NCBI RefSeq assembly: GCF_027912835.1
Contig: NZ_CP115768.1
Coordinates: 496,001-560,000 of the forward strand
Length of the DNA stretch: 64,000 nt
Reading direction: 5' to 3'
From: Paracoccus sediminicola
GTDB taxonomy: Bacteria > Pseudomonadota > Alphaproteobacteria > Rhodobacterales > Rhodobacteraceae
Made by a program: the position numbers and the translations under genes. Positions within the stretch are counted from its first letter, which is position 1. Every line of letters starts with the position of its first letter. The notes under the pieces were generated by a model. The model saw only the letters and a list, made by a program, of their open reading frames with translations, was not told the DNA's origin and searched no databases. Positions 1-8,011 of this stretch are shown here, in pieces.

Positions 1-39
1 GGGGATAGTCTGCCGGGCAAATCAGACAGGAGAGCTTTC

Positions 40-1665
40 ATGACCCATCCGGTCGAGATCCGATTCACCGAGACAACAACCGAAGGGTTGGAGAGCCGCG
101 CAGGTCGCGTCGCGCTGATCGTCGGCGAGGACGGAAAGCTGCCGCCGAAGATCCCGCGCAAGTCGCGCAATGCCATCAGCCGCGCCGCGGACTCACGCGA
201 TTTTCAGAAGCTCAAGCCGGGCGAGGCGATGACCCTGTCCTGGCCGACCGACTGGGAAGCCGAATCGGTGATGCTGGTCAAGCTGCCGCGCAAGGTCTCG
301 GTGTCCGAGGCGCGCAAGGCGGGTGGCGCGATCGGCGCGGCGCTCGGCGATACCGAGATGCTGGTCATGGCGCACAACCATCCGCAGGCCGCCGAAATCG
401 CGCTTGGGATCGCTCTCAGGGGATATGATTTCTCGGTCTACAAGACCCGCAAGAACGACGCTGACGGGGATGGCGAGGATGGTGCGGCCGGGGCCGCTGC
501 CGGCACGCCTCCGCAATCGGTGCAGGCGCGGGGCGGCGCGCAGCCCGATGCGCTGCTGAACGATGCCGCGGGCGGCGAGACGGCGCGGGTTGCGGACGAC
601 CAAGAGGCGGAACAGCTCGATCCGAAGAAGGCCAGCGTCACCTTCATGTGCGCAAATCCCGAAGACCTGTCGCAGCAGGTCGGGGATCAGGCGGCGGTGG
701 CGGAGGGCGTCTTCTTTACCCGCGACCTGGTCAACGAGCCCGCCAATATCCTCACCACCATCGATTTCGCCGACCGGCTGGCCGCGATGGAGGAAATCGG
801 CCTGACCGTCGAGGTGCTGGACGAGGCCGAGCTGGAAAAGCTCGGGATGCGGGCGCTGCTGGCCGTGGGGCAGGGTTCGGAATCGCCTTCCAAGGTGGTG
901 GTGATGCGCTGGGATGGGGGTGCCAAGGGCGAGGCGCCGGTGGCGCTTGTCGGCAAGGGCGTGGTCTTCGATACGGGCGGCATTTCGATCAAGCCCGCCG
1001 CCGGCATGGAAGAAATGACCATGGATATGGGCGGTGCGGGCGTCGTGGCCGGTGTGATGCGCACGCTCGCTTTGCGCCGGGCCAAGGCCAATGTCGTCGG
1101 TCTTGTCGGGCTGGTCGAGAACATGCCGGACGGGCGCGCGCAGCGTCCCGGCGACATCGTCCGGTCCATGAAAGGCGACACGATCGAGGTGATCAACACC
1201 GATGCCGAGGGGCGGCTGGTTCTGGCTGACGTGCTCTGGTACGCGCAGGACCGTTTCGAGCCCGCCGCGATCATCGACCTCGCCACGCTGACCGGGGCGG
1301 TGATTATCGCGCTGGGTCATGAACATGCGGGGATTTTCTCGAATGATGACGAATTGTCGAAATCGCTGCTGAAAGCCTCGGATGCAGAGGGTGAGGGTGC
1401 GTGGCGTCTTCCGCTTGCGCCGGCCTATGACAAGCAGCTGGAAAGCCGCCTGGCGGATATGAAGAATGTCGGCGGCCGCCCGGCGGGGTCGATTACCGCC
1501 GCGCAGTTCCTGCAGCGCTTCATCCGTGACGGACAGCCCTGGGCGCATATCGACATAGCCGGTGTCGCGCTGCCGCCGGGTGGCTCGGACCTGGCGCCGA
1601 AAGGGGCCTCTGGCTGGGGTGTGATGACGCTGAACCGTCTGATCCGCGATCAATACGAGGGCTGA
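40..1665 (+). CDS. pepA: Leucyl aminopeptidase (M17 family)
   Basis: Cytosolic two-metal aminopeptidase that removes N-terminal residues from peptides. The M17 catalytic core is complete: the metal-binding stretch VGKGVVFDTGG around residues 305-315, the MDMGGAG segment and the signature NTDAEGRL near residue 388 supply the lysine, aspartate and glutamate metal ligands. At 541 aa it is about 40 aa longer than the E. coli enzyme (503 aa from memory). The excess is an Ala/Gly/Asp/Gln-rich, probably disordered insertion at about residues 138-198 between the N-terminal and catalytic domains. The ATG follows an AGGAG-type ribosome binding site. holC follows after 10 bp, an arrangement I know from other proteobacteria. 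Confidence 0.95.
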   Translation: MTHPVEIRFTETTTEGLESRAGRVALIVGEDGKLPPKIPRKSRNAISRAADSRDFQKLKPGEAMTLSWPTDWEAESVMLVKLPRKVSVSEARKAGGAIGAALGDTEMLVMAHNHPQAAEIALGIALRGYDFSVYKTRKNDADGDGEDGAAGAAAGTPPQSVQARGGAQPDALLNDAAGGETARVADDQEAEQLDPKKASVTFMCANPEDLSQQVGDQAAVAEGVFFTRDLVNEPANILTTIDFADRLAAMEEIGLTVEVLDEAELEKLGMRALLAVGQGSESPSKVVVMRWDGGAKGEAPVALVGKGVVFDTGGISIKPAAGMEEMTMDMGGAGVVAGVMRTLALRRAKANVVGLVGLVENMPDGRAQRPGDIVRSMKGDTIEVINTDAEGRLVLADVLWYAQDRFEPAAIIDLATLTGAVIIALGHEHAGIFSNDDELSKSLLKASDAEGEGAWRLPLAPAYDKQLESRLADMKNVGGRPAGSITAAQFLQRFIRDGQPWAHIDIAGVALPPGGSDLAPKGASGWGVMTLNRLIRDQYEG

Positions 1666-1675
1666 TCGCCGCGCC

Positions 1676-2128
1676 ATGGGCAATGCGCTGTTTTACCACC
1701 TGACCCGCTCGACCGCCGAGCGCCTGCTGCCGCAGCTTCTGGGCAAGGCCGCATCGGCGGGCTGGCGGGTGGAATTGCGCGGGCAGGAGGCGACGCGGCT
1801 GACACAGCTCGACGAGGCGCTGTGGCTGGGCGAGGGCTTCCTGCCGCATGGGCTGGCAGGCGGTCCGCATGACGCCCGTCAGCCGGTATTGCTGCGCCCG
1901 TCGGATGCGCCGCCCGCCGCGAACAGCCCCGATTGTCTGATGGCGCTGGATGGGACAGAGATCGGCGCGGATGAGGCCGCGCGACTCGAACGGGTTTGCG
2001 TGATCTTCGACGGGAATGATCCGCAGGCTGTCGAACGGGCCCGCGAGCAATGGCGCAGCCTGACGGGGGCGGGGATCGCGGCTGAATACTGGTCCGAAGC
2101 GGGCGGCCGCTGGGAAAAGAAACGCTAG
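1676..2128 (+). CDS. holC: DNA polymerase III chi subunit
   Basis: Accessory subunit of the clamp-loader complex; in characterised bacteria chi links the loader to single-stranded DNA-binding protein. The 150 aa product has the family start (short N-terminus leading to FYHLTRSTAERLLPQLL) and the central DEALWLGEGFLPHG region with conserved aromatic and acidic residues. It is co-directional with pepA and probably co-transcribed. Its stop codon overlaps the stop of the converging protease gene by 4 bp (CTAG). Assigned from family resemblance and position after pepA. Confidence 0.9.
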   Translation: MGNALFYHLTRSTAERLLPQLLGKAASAGWRVELRGQEATRLTQLDEALWLGEGFLPHGLAGGPHDARQPVLLRPSDAPPAANSPDCLMALDGTEIGADEAARLERVCVIFDGNDPQAVERAREQWRSLTGAGIAAEYWSEAGGRWEKKR

Positions 2129-2697
2129 CGCTCCAGCACCATCACCTCGCCCTCGAAGCTGACGCGGGCAAAACGGCTGAGATAGCTCATCCCCAGCAGC
2201 GAGATATCCATCGGTGCATCCGTCACGCTGGCGGCGACGTCGCGGTCGGTGATGCCGCCGATCTCGATGCTGTCGATGCGGACCGGCGCGGCAAAGGCGG
2301 TGCCGTTCGCCGTGGCGACCATCTGGCTGTAGCTGAGCGTCTCGGGGTCCAGCCCGATGCGTTCGGCATCGGACGGGCTGAGCGCGATCTGGGTGGCACC
2401 GGTATCGACCATGAATTCGACCGCTTCGCCGTTCAGGCGCATGTCGATGTAGAAATGCCCGTCATCCTGCTTCGGCAACTCGATCCGCCCGCCATCGACG
2501 ATCTGTCGGGGCGCGACATCGTTGCGAATATCCTCCCAAAGACCGAACCCGGCGATCAGCCCCAGAAAGATCAGCCCCCAGGCCAGCATCTGACGCAGCG
2601 ACTTGCCCGGATTGGCCCGGAACTCGACGATCAGATAGCCGCCCAGGGCGATCAGCAGCAGCACGAAATAGGCGACGCGCGGGATTTCGTCACTCAT
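2125..2697 (-). CDS. Membrane-anchored retropepsin-like aspartic protease (TIGR02281-type)
   Basis: The 190 aa protein has two N-terminal membrane segments (about residues 9-27 and 38-56) followed by one aspartic protease domain. The catalytic motif VDTGAT is near residue 97, preceded by DMRLNGEAVEFM. Single-domain proteins of this kind dimerise like retroviral proteases and face the periplasm; clan AA proteases of this type are common in alphaproteobacteria, but the natural substrate is unknown. The start codon overlaps the marC stop by 4 bp (ATGA read on the minus strand), so the two genes are translationally coupled. Confidence 0.85.
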   Translation of the reverse strand: MSDEIPRVAYFVLLLIALGGYLIVEFRANPGKSLRQMLAWGLIFLGLIAGFGLWEDIRNDVAPRQIVDGGRIELPKQDDGHFYIDMRLNGEAVEFMVDTGATQIALSPSDAERIGLDPETLSYSQMVATANGTAFAAPVRIDSIEIGGITDRDVAASVTDAPMDISLLGMSYLSRFARVSFEGEVMVLER

Positions 2698-3308
2698 GAA
2701 TACAGCCCCGTTCCCCTGAGCCCGTCGATGATGAACTGCACCGAAAGCGCCGCCAGCAGCATCCCCAGCAGCCGCGTGACGACCATGGTCCCGGTCCGCC
2801 CGAGCACGCGCGACAATGGCCCGGCCAGCACGAAGAACAGCATGGCAAGCGCCAGTACCGACAGCATCACAAGCAGCACCATGATTGCGTGCAGCGTGCT
2901 CTGACCCTCGCCGACCAGCAGGATCATCGTCGCCAATGCGCCGGGACCGGCCAGAAGCGGCGTCGCCAGCGGGAACACCGAAGGATCGTTGTCGTTTTCG
3001 GCCGATTGCCCCTCGCGCCGTTCGGTGCGGCGCTCGAACAGCATGTCGAGCGCGGTGAGGAACAAAAGGATTCCTCCGGCGATCTGGAAGGCGGGCAGCG
3101 AGATGCCGACGAAATCCAGGATCGAATCGCCGGCCAGCCCGAACAGCGTCAACAGCACCGCGGCGATCGCGACCGCCCGCCAGCCGATCCGTCGGCGCTG
3201 CGCATCGCTCATCCCGTCGGTCAGGGCGATGAACAGCGGTGCCAGCCCGACCGGATCGATGACGACGAACAGCGTCACGAAGGCAGTGATGATCGCGGCG
3301 GGTTCCAT
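2694..3308 (-). CDS. MarC family integral membrane protein
   Basis: A 204 aa polytopic membrane protein with about six hydrophobic segments. It begins at MEPAAIITAFVTLFVVIDPVGLAPLF, and the early DPVGLAP signature matches the MarC/YchE/YhgN family, whose function is unsettled despite the historical multiple-antibiotic-resistance name. An upstream in-frame ATG at 3398 would add 30 polar residues before the first membrane segment, so the start at 3308 is preferred. It lies upstream of, and overlaps, the aspartic protease gene in a two-gene operon divergent from tatABC. Confidence 0.88.
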   Translation of the reverse strand: MEPAAIITAFVTLFVVIDPVGLAPLFIALTDGMSDAQRRRIGWRAVAIAAVLLTLFGLAGDSILDFVGISLPAFQIAGGILLFLTALDMLFERRTERREGQSAENDNDPSVFPLATPLLAGPGALATMILLVGEGQSTLHAIMVLLVMLSVLALAMLFFVLAGPLSRVLGRTGTMVVTRLLGMLLAALSVQFIIDGLRGTGLYS

Positions 3309-3464
3309 GCCCCGCTTATGGACCAGCCCGGCTGCGCTGCCAAGCCGCGGCGGGCCGTGCCGCGGATCGGATGAAAACCCTGCAACGAGGCTTTGCAAAT
3401 CGCCGCCGAAGGTCCTAGATGTGTTGCGTCATCGGGTCATCTCGGCCCGAGGAGGGAGCAAGAC

Positions 3465-3731
3465 ATGCTGAACAATATCGGCCTTCCCGGCCTTCTGCTG
3501 ATCGCCGTCGTGGTGCTCGTCCTGTTCGGGCGCGGCAAGGTCTCTTCGCTCATGGGAGAGGTTGGCAAGGGCATCAGTTCGTTCAAGAAGGGCGTCAAGG
3601 AAGGCAGCGACGAGGTCGAGAATTCCGGCCGTGAGCTGACAGACGAGATGGACCGCGACCAGGCCCGCCGCGACGAGAAGCTGCGCGACGTGACCCCGCA
3701 CCAGACCCCGGACGACAAGACCCGCATCTGA
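3465..3731 (+). CDS. tatA: Sec-independent protein translocase subunit TatA
   Basis: Pore-forming subunit of the twin-arginine translocase in the inner membrane. The 88 aa protein has a single N-terminal transmembrane helix (about residues 5-20), the conserved LFGRGK hinge, an amphipathic helix with [14 protein letters not shown] and a charged tail. The ATG is preceded by GGAGGGAG at a good distance; an upstream in-frame start lacks this and would bury the membrane helix. It is the first gene of tatABC. Predicted Tat substrates in this window include PaoA and the amine dehydrogenase small subunit. Confidence 0.95.
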   Translation: MLNNIGLPGLLLIAVVVLVLFGRGKVSSLMGEVGKGISSFKKGVKEGSDEVENSGRELTDEMDRDQARRDEKLRDVTPHQTPDDKTRI

Positions 3732-3777
3732 GTGCGGGAAGCGGTCCCGTGGTCTCGATCCTCGCGAAAGGCATCTG

Positions 3778-4305
3778 ATGCTGGATATCGGCTGGACTGA
3801 GCTGCTGCTCATCGGCGTGGTTGCGCTGATCGTGGTCGGTCCGCGCGACCTGCCGCATATGTTCCGTGCCCTGGGCCGGATCACCGGCAAGGTGCGATCC
3901 ATGGCGCGCGAGTTTTCCTCGGCCATGGAAGACGCTGCCCGCGATTCGGGCATCGACGAGGCGACGAAATCGCTGAATGAGATCCGCGATGTGACCTCGA
4001 AGCGCTCTCTGGGCGTGGACGCGCTGGATCGCGCCGCGTCGCGTTTCGAGAAATGGGACCCGAAGATCCCCTCTTCCCGCGCTGGGGCCAAACCGGATCC
4101 GGCAGCGGAAGCGCCGGTCGCGGGTGAGGGCGCCAGCCCGGCCTCTGCCGCGGTGTCGGCCAAGGCGCCGAGATCGCGGGCCGAAGCCAGTGGGCCGGCA
4201 CCTGCTTCCACCGCGCGTCCGGCCGCCGCGACAGAGACACAGGACCATGAACCCGGTCAGCGCCGCCTGCATGCGGTCAGGCGCAGCGAGTCGAAGGAAG
4301 GCTGA
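3778..4305 (+). CDS. tatB: Sec-independent protein translocase subunit TatB
   Basis: Forms the Tat signal-peptide receptor with TatC. The 175 aa protein starts [26 protein letters not shown], the classical TatB membrane helix with the conserved Glu-8 and the GPRDLP hinge, then a long amphipathic helix and an Ala/Pro-rich tail after about residue 95. It lies 46 bp after tatA, and its stop codon is separated by a single base from the proposed GTG start of tatC. Confidence 0.94.
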   Translation: MLDIGWTELLLIGVVALIVVGPRDLPHMFRALGRITGKVRSMAREFSSAMEDAARDSGIDEATKSLNEIRDVTSKRSLGVDALDRAASRFEKWDPKIPSSRAGAKPDPAAEAPVAGEGASPASAAVSAKAPRSRAEASGPAPASTARPAAATETQDHEPGQRRLHAVRRSESKEG

Positions 4306-4306
4306 G

Positions 4307-5158
4307 GTGAGTTCCAATACCGATCGCAGGGAAGATATCGATGACAGCTCGGCGCCGCTGATCGAGCATCTGGCAGAGCTGCGCACGCGGCTGATCTGGT
4401 CGGTGCTCGCCTTCGTCATCGCGATGGTGCTGTGCTATGCCGTCTGGAACCCGATCTATAATTTCCTCACCCGCCCGATCTGCGACGCGCTTGACAGCCG
4501 TGGTCAGGAATGTGGTCTTATCCTGCTGAAATTGCAGGAAGGTTTCTTCGTTGCCATCCAGATCAGCTTTCTGGGCGGCTTCATTCTCGCCTTCCCGATC
4601 ATCGCCTTCCAGCTCTGGCGCTTCGTCGCGCCGGGTCTCTATCGCAGCGAGAAACAGGCGTTCCTGCCCTTTCTGATCGCCTCTCCGGCAATGTTCTTTC
4701 TTGGCGCGGCGTTCGCCTATTTCATCATTCTTCCAATGGCTTACGACTTCTTCCTCGGTTTTCAGCAGGGTCCGTTGAGCCTGCCGGAAGATGCCGAGGC
4801 CGGGCCATCCACGGCGATGGCGGGGATCGTGTTCCAGGGCTCGGTCAGCGAGTATCTTGCGCTGACGACGAAATTCATCCTCGCCTTCGGGCTGTCGTTC
4901 CAGCTCCCCGTGGCGCTGACGCTTCTGGGCAAAGCCGGGCTGGTCTCGTCCGAGGGGCTGAGCGGGATGCGCAAATATGCGCTGCTGCTGATTCTGGTGC
5001 TGGCGGCGATCGTGACGCCGCCGGACGTTGTCAGCCAGATCGTCCTGTTTACAGTGGTTTACGGGCTGTACGAGATATCGATCCAGCTCGTAAGGCGGAT
5101 CGAGAAGCGCCGTGAAGACGATCTTCGGGCGCAGGGCCTTGCCGATGACGATGGCTGA
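4307..5158 (+). CDS. tatC: Sec-independent protein translocase subunit TatC
   Basis: Multispanning Tat component that recognises the twin-arginine signal peptide. The hallmark [14 protein letters not shown] occurs at about residues 16-29, followed by six hydrophobic segments and a charged C-terminus (283 aa). The GTG start at 4307 lies directly after the tatB stop and is preferred; the longer open frame from 4124 overlaps tatB and would add an Arg/Pro-rich tail not expected in TatC. The next gene overlaps its 3-prime end. Confidence 0.94.
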   Translation: MSSNTDRREDIDDSSAPLIEHLAELRTRLIWSVLAFVIAMVLCYAVWNPIYNFLTRPICDALDSRGQECGLILLKLQEGFFVAIQISFLGGFILAFPIIAFQLWRFVAPGLYRSEKQAFLPFLIASPAMFFLGAAFAYFIILPMAYDFFLGFQQGPLSLPEDAEAGPSTAMAGIVFQGSVSEYLALTTKFILAFGLSFQLPVALTLLGKAGLVSSEGLSGMRKYALLLILVLAAIVTPPDVVSQIVLFTVVYGLYEISIQLVRRIEKRREDDLRAQGLADDDG

Positions 5159-5996
5159 TCCCGACACGCTGACCCGCATCGCGGCGGCGCTGGAACGGCT
5201 GGCCCCGGCCCCCGCGCCCGCGCCCGATTTCGCCGGGGCTGACGCCTATATCTGGCACACCGATCCCGACCGGCTCGAGCCGGTGCCGCAGGTCAATCGC
5301 GTCGGGCTCGACCGTCTGGTCGGCATCGACCGCGCCCGCGACACGCTGCTGGCCAACACCTTGCAATTCGCCCGCGGCCACGCAGCGAATAACGCGCTGC
5401 TCTGGGGCGCGCGGGGGATGGGCAAATCCTCGCTGGTCAAGGCCGCTCATGCCGAGGCGGTGGCGCAGGGCCTGCCGCTGGTTCTCGTCGAGATCGCGCG
5501 TGAGGATCTGTCCAGCGTCGGCCGTCTGCTCGCTCTGCTTGGGGCTGCTGAAGACCGGCGTTTCCTGCTGTTTGCGGATGATCTGTCCTTCAGCCATGAC
5601 GACACGCAGTATAAATCGCTCAAGGCGGTGCTGGATGGCGGTGTGGCGGGGCGGCCCGGCAATGTCATTCTCTACGCGACCTCGAACCGCCGCCACCTGA
5701 TGCCGCGCGACATGATCGACAATGAGCGCTCGACCGCGATCCATCCCGGCGAGGCGGTTGAGGAAAAGGTCTCGCTGTCGGATCGTTTCGGGCTGTGGCT
5801 GGGATTTCATCCGTGCGGTCAGGACGAGTATCTGACCATGATCCGGGGTTATTGCGACGCCGCCGGGCTGGAGATCGACGACGAAACCCTGCGCGCCGAG
5901 GCGATCGAGTGGCAGGCCACGCGCGGCGCGCGTTCGGGCCGGGTGGCGTGGCAATTCTTCACCGATCTGGCGGGGCGTCACGGCATGGCCGTGTAA
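5151..5996 (+). CDS. DUF815 family AAA+ ATPase
   Basis: A 281 aa P-loop ATPase of the DUF815 family. The Walker A motif [11 protein letters not shown] lies at about residues 84-94, and a Walker B-like LLFADDLSF sits near residue 140. A sensor-like [15 protein letters not shown] follows. Members are common in alphaproteobacteria beside tat genes; their cellular job is not established. The start is ambiguous between ATG 5145 and ATG 5151, both of which overlap the end of tatC; 5151 shares the ATGGCTGA overlap with the tatC stop. Confidence 0.85.
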   Translation: MADPDTLTRIAAALERLAPAPAPAPDFAGADAYIWHTDPDRLEPVPQVNRVGLDRLVGIDRARDTLLANTLQFARGHAANNALLWGARGMGKSSLVKAAHAEAVAQGLPLVLVEIAREDLSSVGRLLALLGAAEDRRFLLFADDLSFSHDDTQYKSLKAVLDGGVAGRPGNVILYATSNRRHLMPRDMIDNERSTAIHPGEAVEEKVSLSDRFGLWLGFHPCGQDEYLTMIRGYCDAAGLEIDDETLRAEAIEWQATRGARSGRVAWQFFTDLAGRHGMAV

Positions 5997-6007
5997 AGAT
6001 TTCGGCT

Positions 6008-6072
6008 ATTTTGTAAAATCTGCCTTCTTGTATCGCCTTGCGCTGCCATGTTGTTGTGGCATTGTTTTACAG
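6008..6072. promoter_or_regulatory. Putative operator/promoter region of the XRE regulator gene
   Basis: The short AT-rich gap before the regulator contains a perfect inverted repeat ATTTT-GT-AAAAT at 6008-6019 and a second related tract (TGTTTTACA) just upstream of the ATG. In an otherwise about 65 % GC region this suggests an operator, plausibly for autoregulation. RamB/ScfR-type regulators are known to bind short TTTGCAAA-like sites; the match here is only approximate. Confidence 0.35.
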
Positions 6073-7323
6073 ATGAGCCAGGCCAGCCCCCCGCACCGCG
6101 TCTCTGCCGGCACCCGGATCCGCGAAAGACGGCTCTCGCTTGGCCGGGCGCAGGTCGATGTGGCGAAAGCTGCGGGGATTTCGCCGGCCTATCTGAATCT
6201 CATCGAACATGACCGCCGCAACCTGACCGACGCGCTGCGCGCGCGGCTTGCCGTCGCGCTCGACACCACCGAGGCCGAACTAGAGGCCGGACGGGCGCAG
6301 GCGCTACTGGGCATGCTGACCATCGCCGCGGCGGGTGAAGCCGCAGCAGGGCTTCCGGTCGAGATCGAACGGACCGCCGAATTCGCCGCTCGGCTTCCAG
6401 GATGGGCAGCGCTGCTGGCGGCCTTGTCGCAGCGCGACGACGCCAAGACCCGGCGTCTCGCCGATCTGTCGGACAGGATGACGCAGAACCCCTATCTGCT
6501 GGACACGCTGCATGAGGTCCTGTCGGCTGTGACCTCGCTGCGCTCCACCGCCTCGATCCTGGTGCAGGAGCCAGAGATGTCGGCGGAGTGGCGGGACCGG
6601 TTTCACGCCAATCTCGATCAGGACAGCCAGCGCCTGTCGGTGACATCGCAAGCGCTCGTCGCCTATCTCGACAGTTTCGAGGAAGATGCCGGGCTGATGA
6701 CCCCGCAAGAAGAATTCGAGGCCTGGGTCGCCGAGGGCGACGGCCAGGTGCCGCCGGCATCGGATGCAGCGCGGGAGCTTGCGGAAACATGGCAACGTTC
6801 GGCTGCGGCAGATCGTGCCGCGCTTCCTGATACAGTCTTGGCGGACGGTTCCTCCGATCCGCTGGCGCTCGCAGCCGCGCATGGCCTGCCGCTGGATCTG
6901 GTCTTGCGCCGGATCGGCACCACCGAAGCTGATGCCGGTCTGATGATCTGTGACGGGGCGGGCGGGGTCATCTTTCGGCGCGCGGCGCGCGGGATGAGCC
7001 AGGCGCGCCCCGGCGATGCCTGCGCCATGCTGCCGATTTTCGAGGCTCTGGGCCAGCCCGGCACCCCCGTTGCGCGGCGGATCGAGACCGAGTCCGGCCA
7101 GCATTTTCACAGCCTCGCCATTGCCACGCGTCAGCATTCCGGTTCGCTCGCCGCGCCGGTTCTGAGCCGTGCAGTCATGTTGCTGCGTCCGGCGACGGAA
7201 CCCGGCAGCGCCGCCGTGCCTGTCGGCCCAACATGCCGCATCTGCCCTCGCTCTGCCTGTCCGGCGCGGCGTGTGCCCTCGATTCTTCATGGTGAGACGG
7301 GCGCGCAGCCGCGTCTGCTTTGA
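6073..7323 (+). CDS. XRE-family short-chain fatty acyl regulator (DUF2083/ScfR-RamB type)
   Basis: A 416 aa transcription factor. An N-terminal helix-turn-helix (about residues 10-65, with AGISPAYLNLIEHDRRNLT as recognition region) is followed by a long sensor region and a C-terminal Cys-rich segment (CRICPRSACPARR), which is characteristic of the DUF2083 short-chain fatty acyl regulator group. Related RamB proteins control acetate and propionate metabolism. The ATG at 6073 is chosen because the upstream extension is Cys-rich and non-homologous. It stands directly before a response regulator and a symporter-kinase, which suggests one sensory unit for small organic acids (inference). Confidence 0.82.
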   Translation: MSQASPPHRVSAGTRIRERRLSLGRAQVDVAKAAGISPAYLNLIEHDRRNLTDALRARLAVALDTTEAELEAGRAQALLGMLTIAAAGEAAAGLPVEIERTAEFAARLPGWAALLAALSQRDDAKTRRLADLSDRMTQNPYLLDTLHEVLSAVTSLRSTASILVQEPEMSAEWRDRFHANLDQDSQRLSVTSQALVAYLDSFEEDAGLMTPQEEFEAWVAEGDGQVPPASDAARELAETWQRSAAADRAALPDTVLADGSSDPLALAAAHGLPLDLVLRRIGTTEADAGLMICDGAGGVIFRRAARGMSQARPGDACAMLPIFEALGQPGTPVARRIETESGQHFHSLAIATRQHSGSLAAPVLSRAVMLLRPATEPGSAAVPVGPTCRICPRSACPARRVPSILHGETGAQPRLL

Positions 7324-7373
7324 CAAGCGCCGCCTGCCTGCCTAATCGGAGTATTGGGGAGGCGGCGCGGAGC

Positions 7374-7751
7374 ATGGCGTCAGAGACGGATATTCTGCTG
7401 ATCGAGGATGAGCCCAACATCGCCGAGGCGGTGCGCTTTATCCTGTCACGTGATGGCTGGCGGCTGGCGCATTGGCCAGAAGGCAGCGCCGCGCTCGACC
7501 GGATTGCGGCGCTGCGGCCCCGGCTGGTCATTCTGGACGTGATGCTGCCCGCACGCTCGGGGCTCGAAGTGCTGGCGTCGCTTCGCGCCGATCCGAATCT
7601 CGCGGCGACGCCCGTGCTGGTGCTGACGGCAAGGGGCGGCGGCGGGCGCAACGGCGTTTCGGTCGAAGGCGCGGATCGATTTCTCGCCAAGCCCTTCGAC
7701 AACGACGCGCTGCGCGACATGGTGCGCGAGATACTGGGCGCGCCGCAATGA
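7374..7751 (+). CDS. Single-domain response regulator (receiver only)
   Basis: A 125 aa CheY-like receiver with no output domain. The acidic pocket (EDEP), the phospho-acceptor Asp-55 in LVILDVMLP, the Thr of LVLTARG and the Lys of LAKPFDN are all present. The ATG at 7374 removes a non-conserved N-terminal extension. Its stop overlaps the next small gene by 4 bp (ATGA), and the symporter-kinase follows. It is presumably the phosphorylation partner of that kinase, passing the signal through protein contacts rather than DNA binding. Confidence 0.9.
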   Translation: MASETDILLIEDEPNIAEAVRFILSRDGWRLAHWPEGSAALDRIAALRPRLVILDVMLPARSGLEVLASLRADPNLAATPVLVLTARGGGGRNGVSVEGADRFLAKPFDNDALRDMVREILGAPQ

Positions 7752-8011
7752 GCCTGCCATCCGGCCGTCCGATCTTTCTCGAGCGCGGCGCCTATCGGCG
7801 GCGCCGGCTGAAGGATGCGGCGCGGCTGCTGCCGATCCTGACGCTGATCCTCCTGCTCGGGCCGGTGTGGCTGGCGCCCGCCCCGCTATCGGGGGCAGGC
7901 GGCACGGTCTGGCTGTTCTCGTTATGGCTGGCCGTGGTCATCGCCTCGCGGCTGCTGCATCGCCGCCTGTCCCGCGCCAGCCCGGAGGAGGCGCGCGGGG
8001 ATGAGCTTTGA
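7748..8011 (+). CDS. Small two-helix membrane protein of the symporter-kinase operon
   Basis: An 87 aa protein with an Arg-rich N-terminus and two hydrophobic stretches (about residues 28-46 and 54-72). It overlaps the response regulator upstream (ATGA) and the symporter-kinase downstream by 11 bp, so it is translationally coupled to both. I do not recognise a named family. By position it resembles the small subunits (DUF4212-like) that accompany some solute:sodium symporters, but no sequence match can be claimed. It could be an accessory subunit of the sensor. Confidence 0.7.
   Translation: MSLPSGRPIFLERGAYRRRRLKDAARLLPILTLILLLGPVWLAPAPLSGAGGTVWLFSLWLAVVIASRLLHRRLSRASPEEARGDEL

Noticed and set aside
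3393..3464. Longer N-terminus for TatA
   Set aside because: It would place charged residues before the membrane helix; the GGAGGGAG site sits right before the ATG at 3465.
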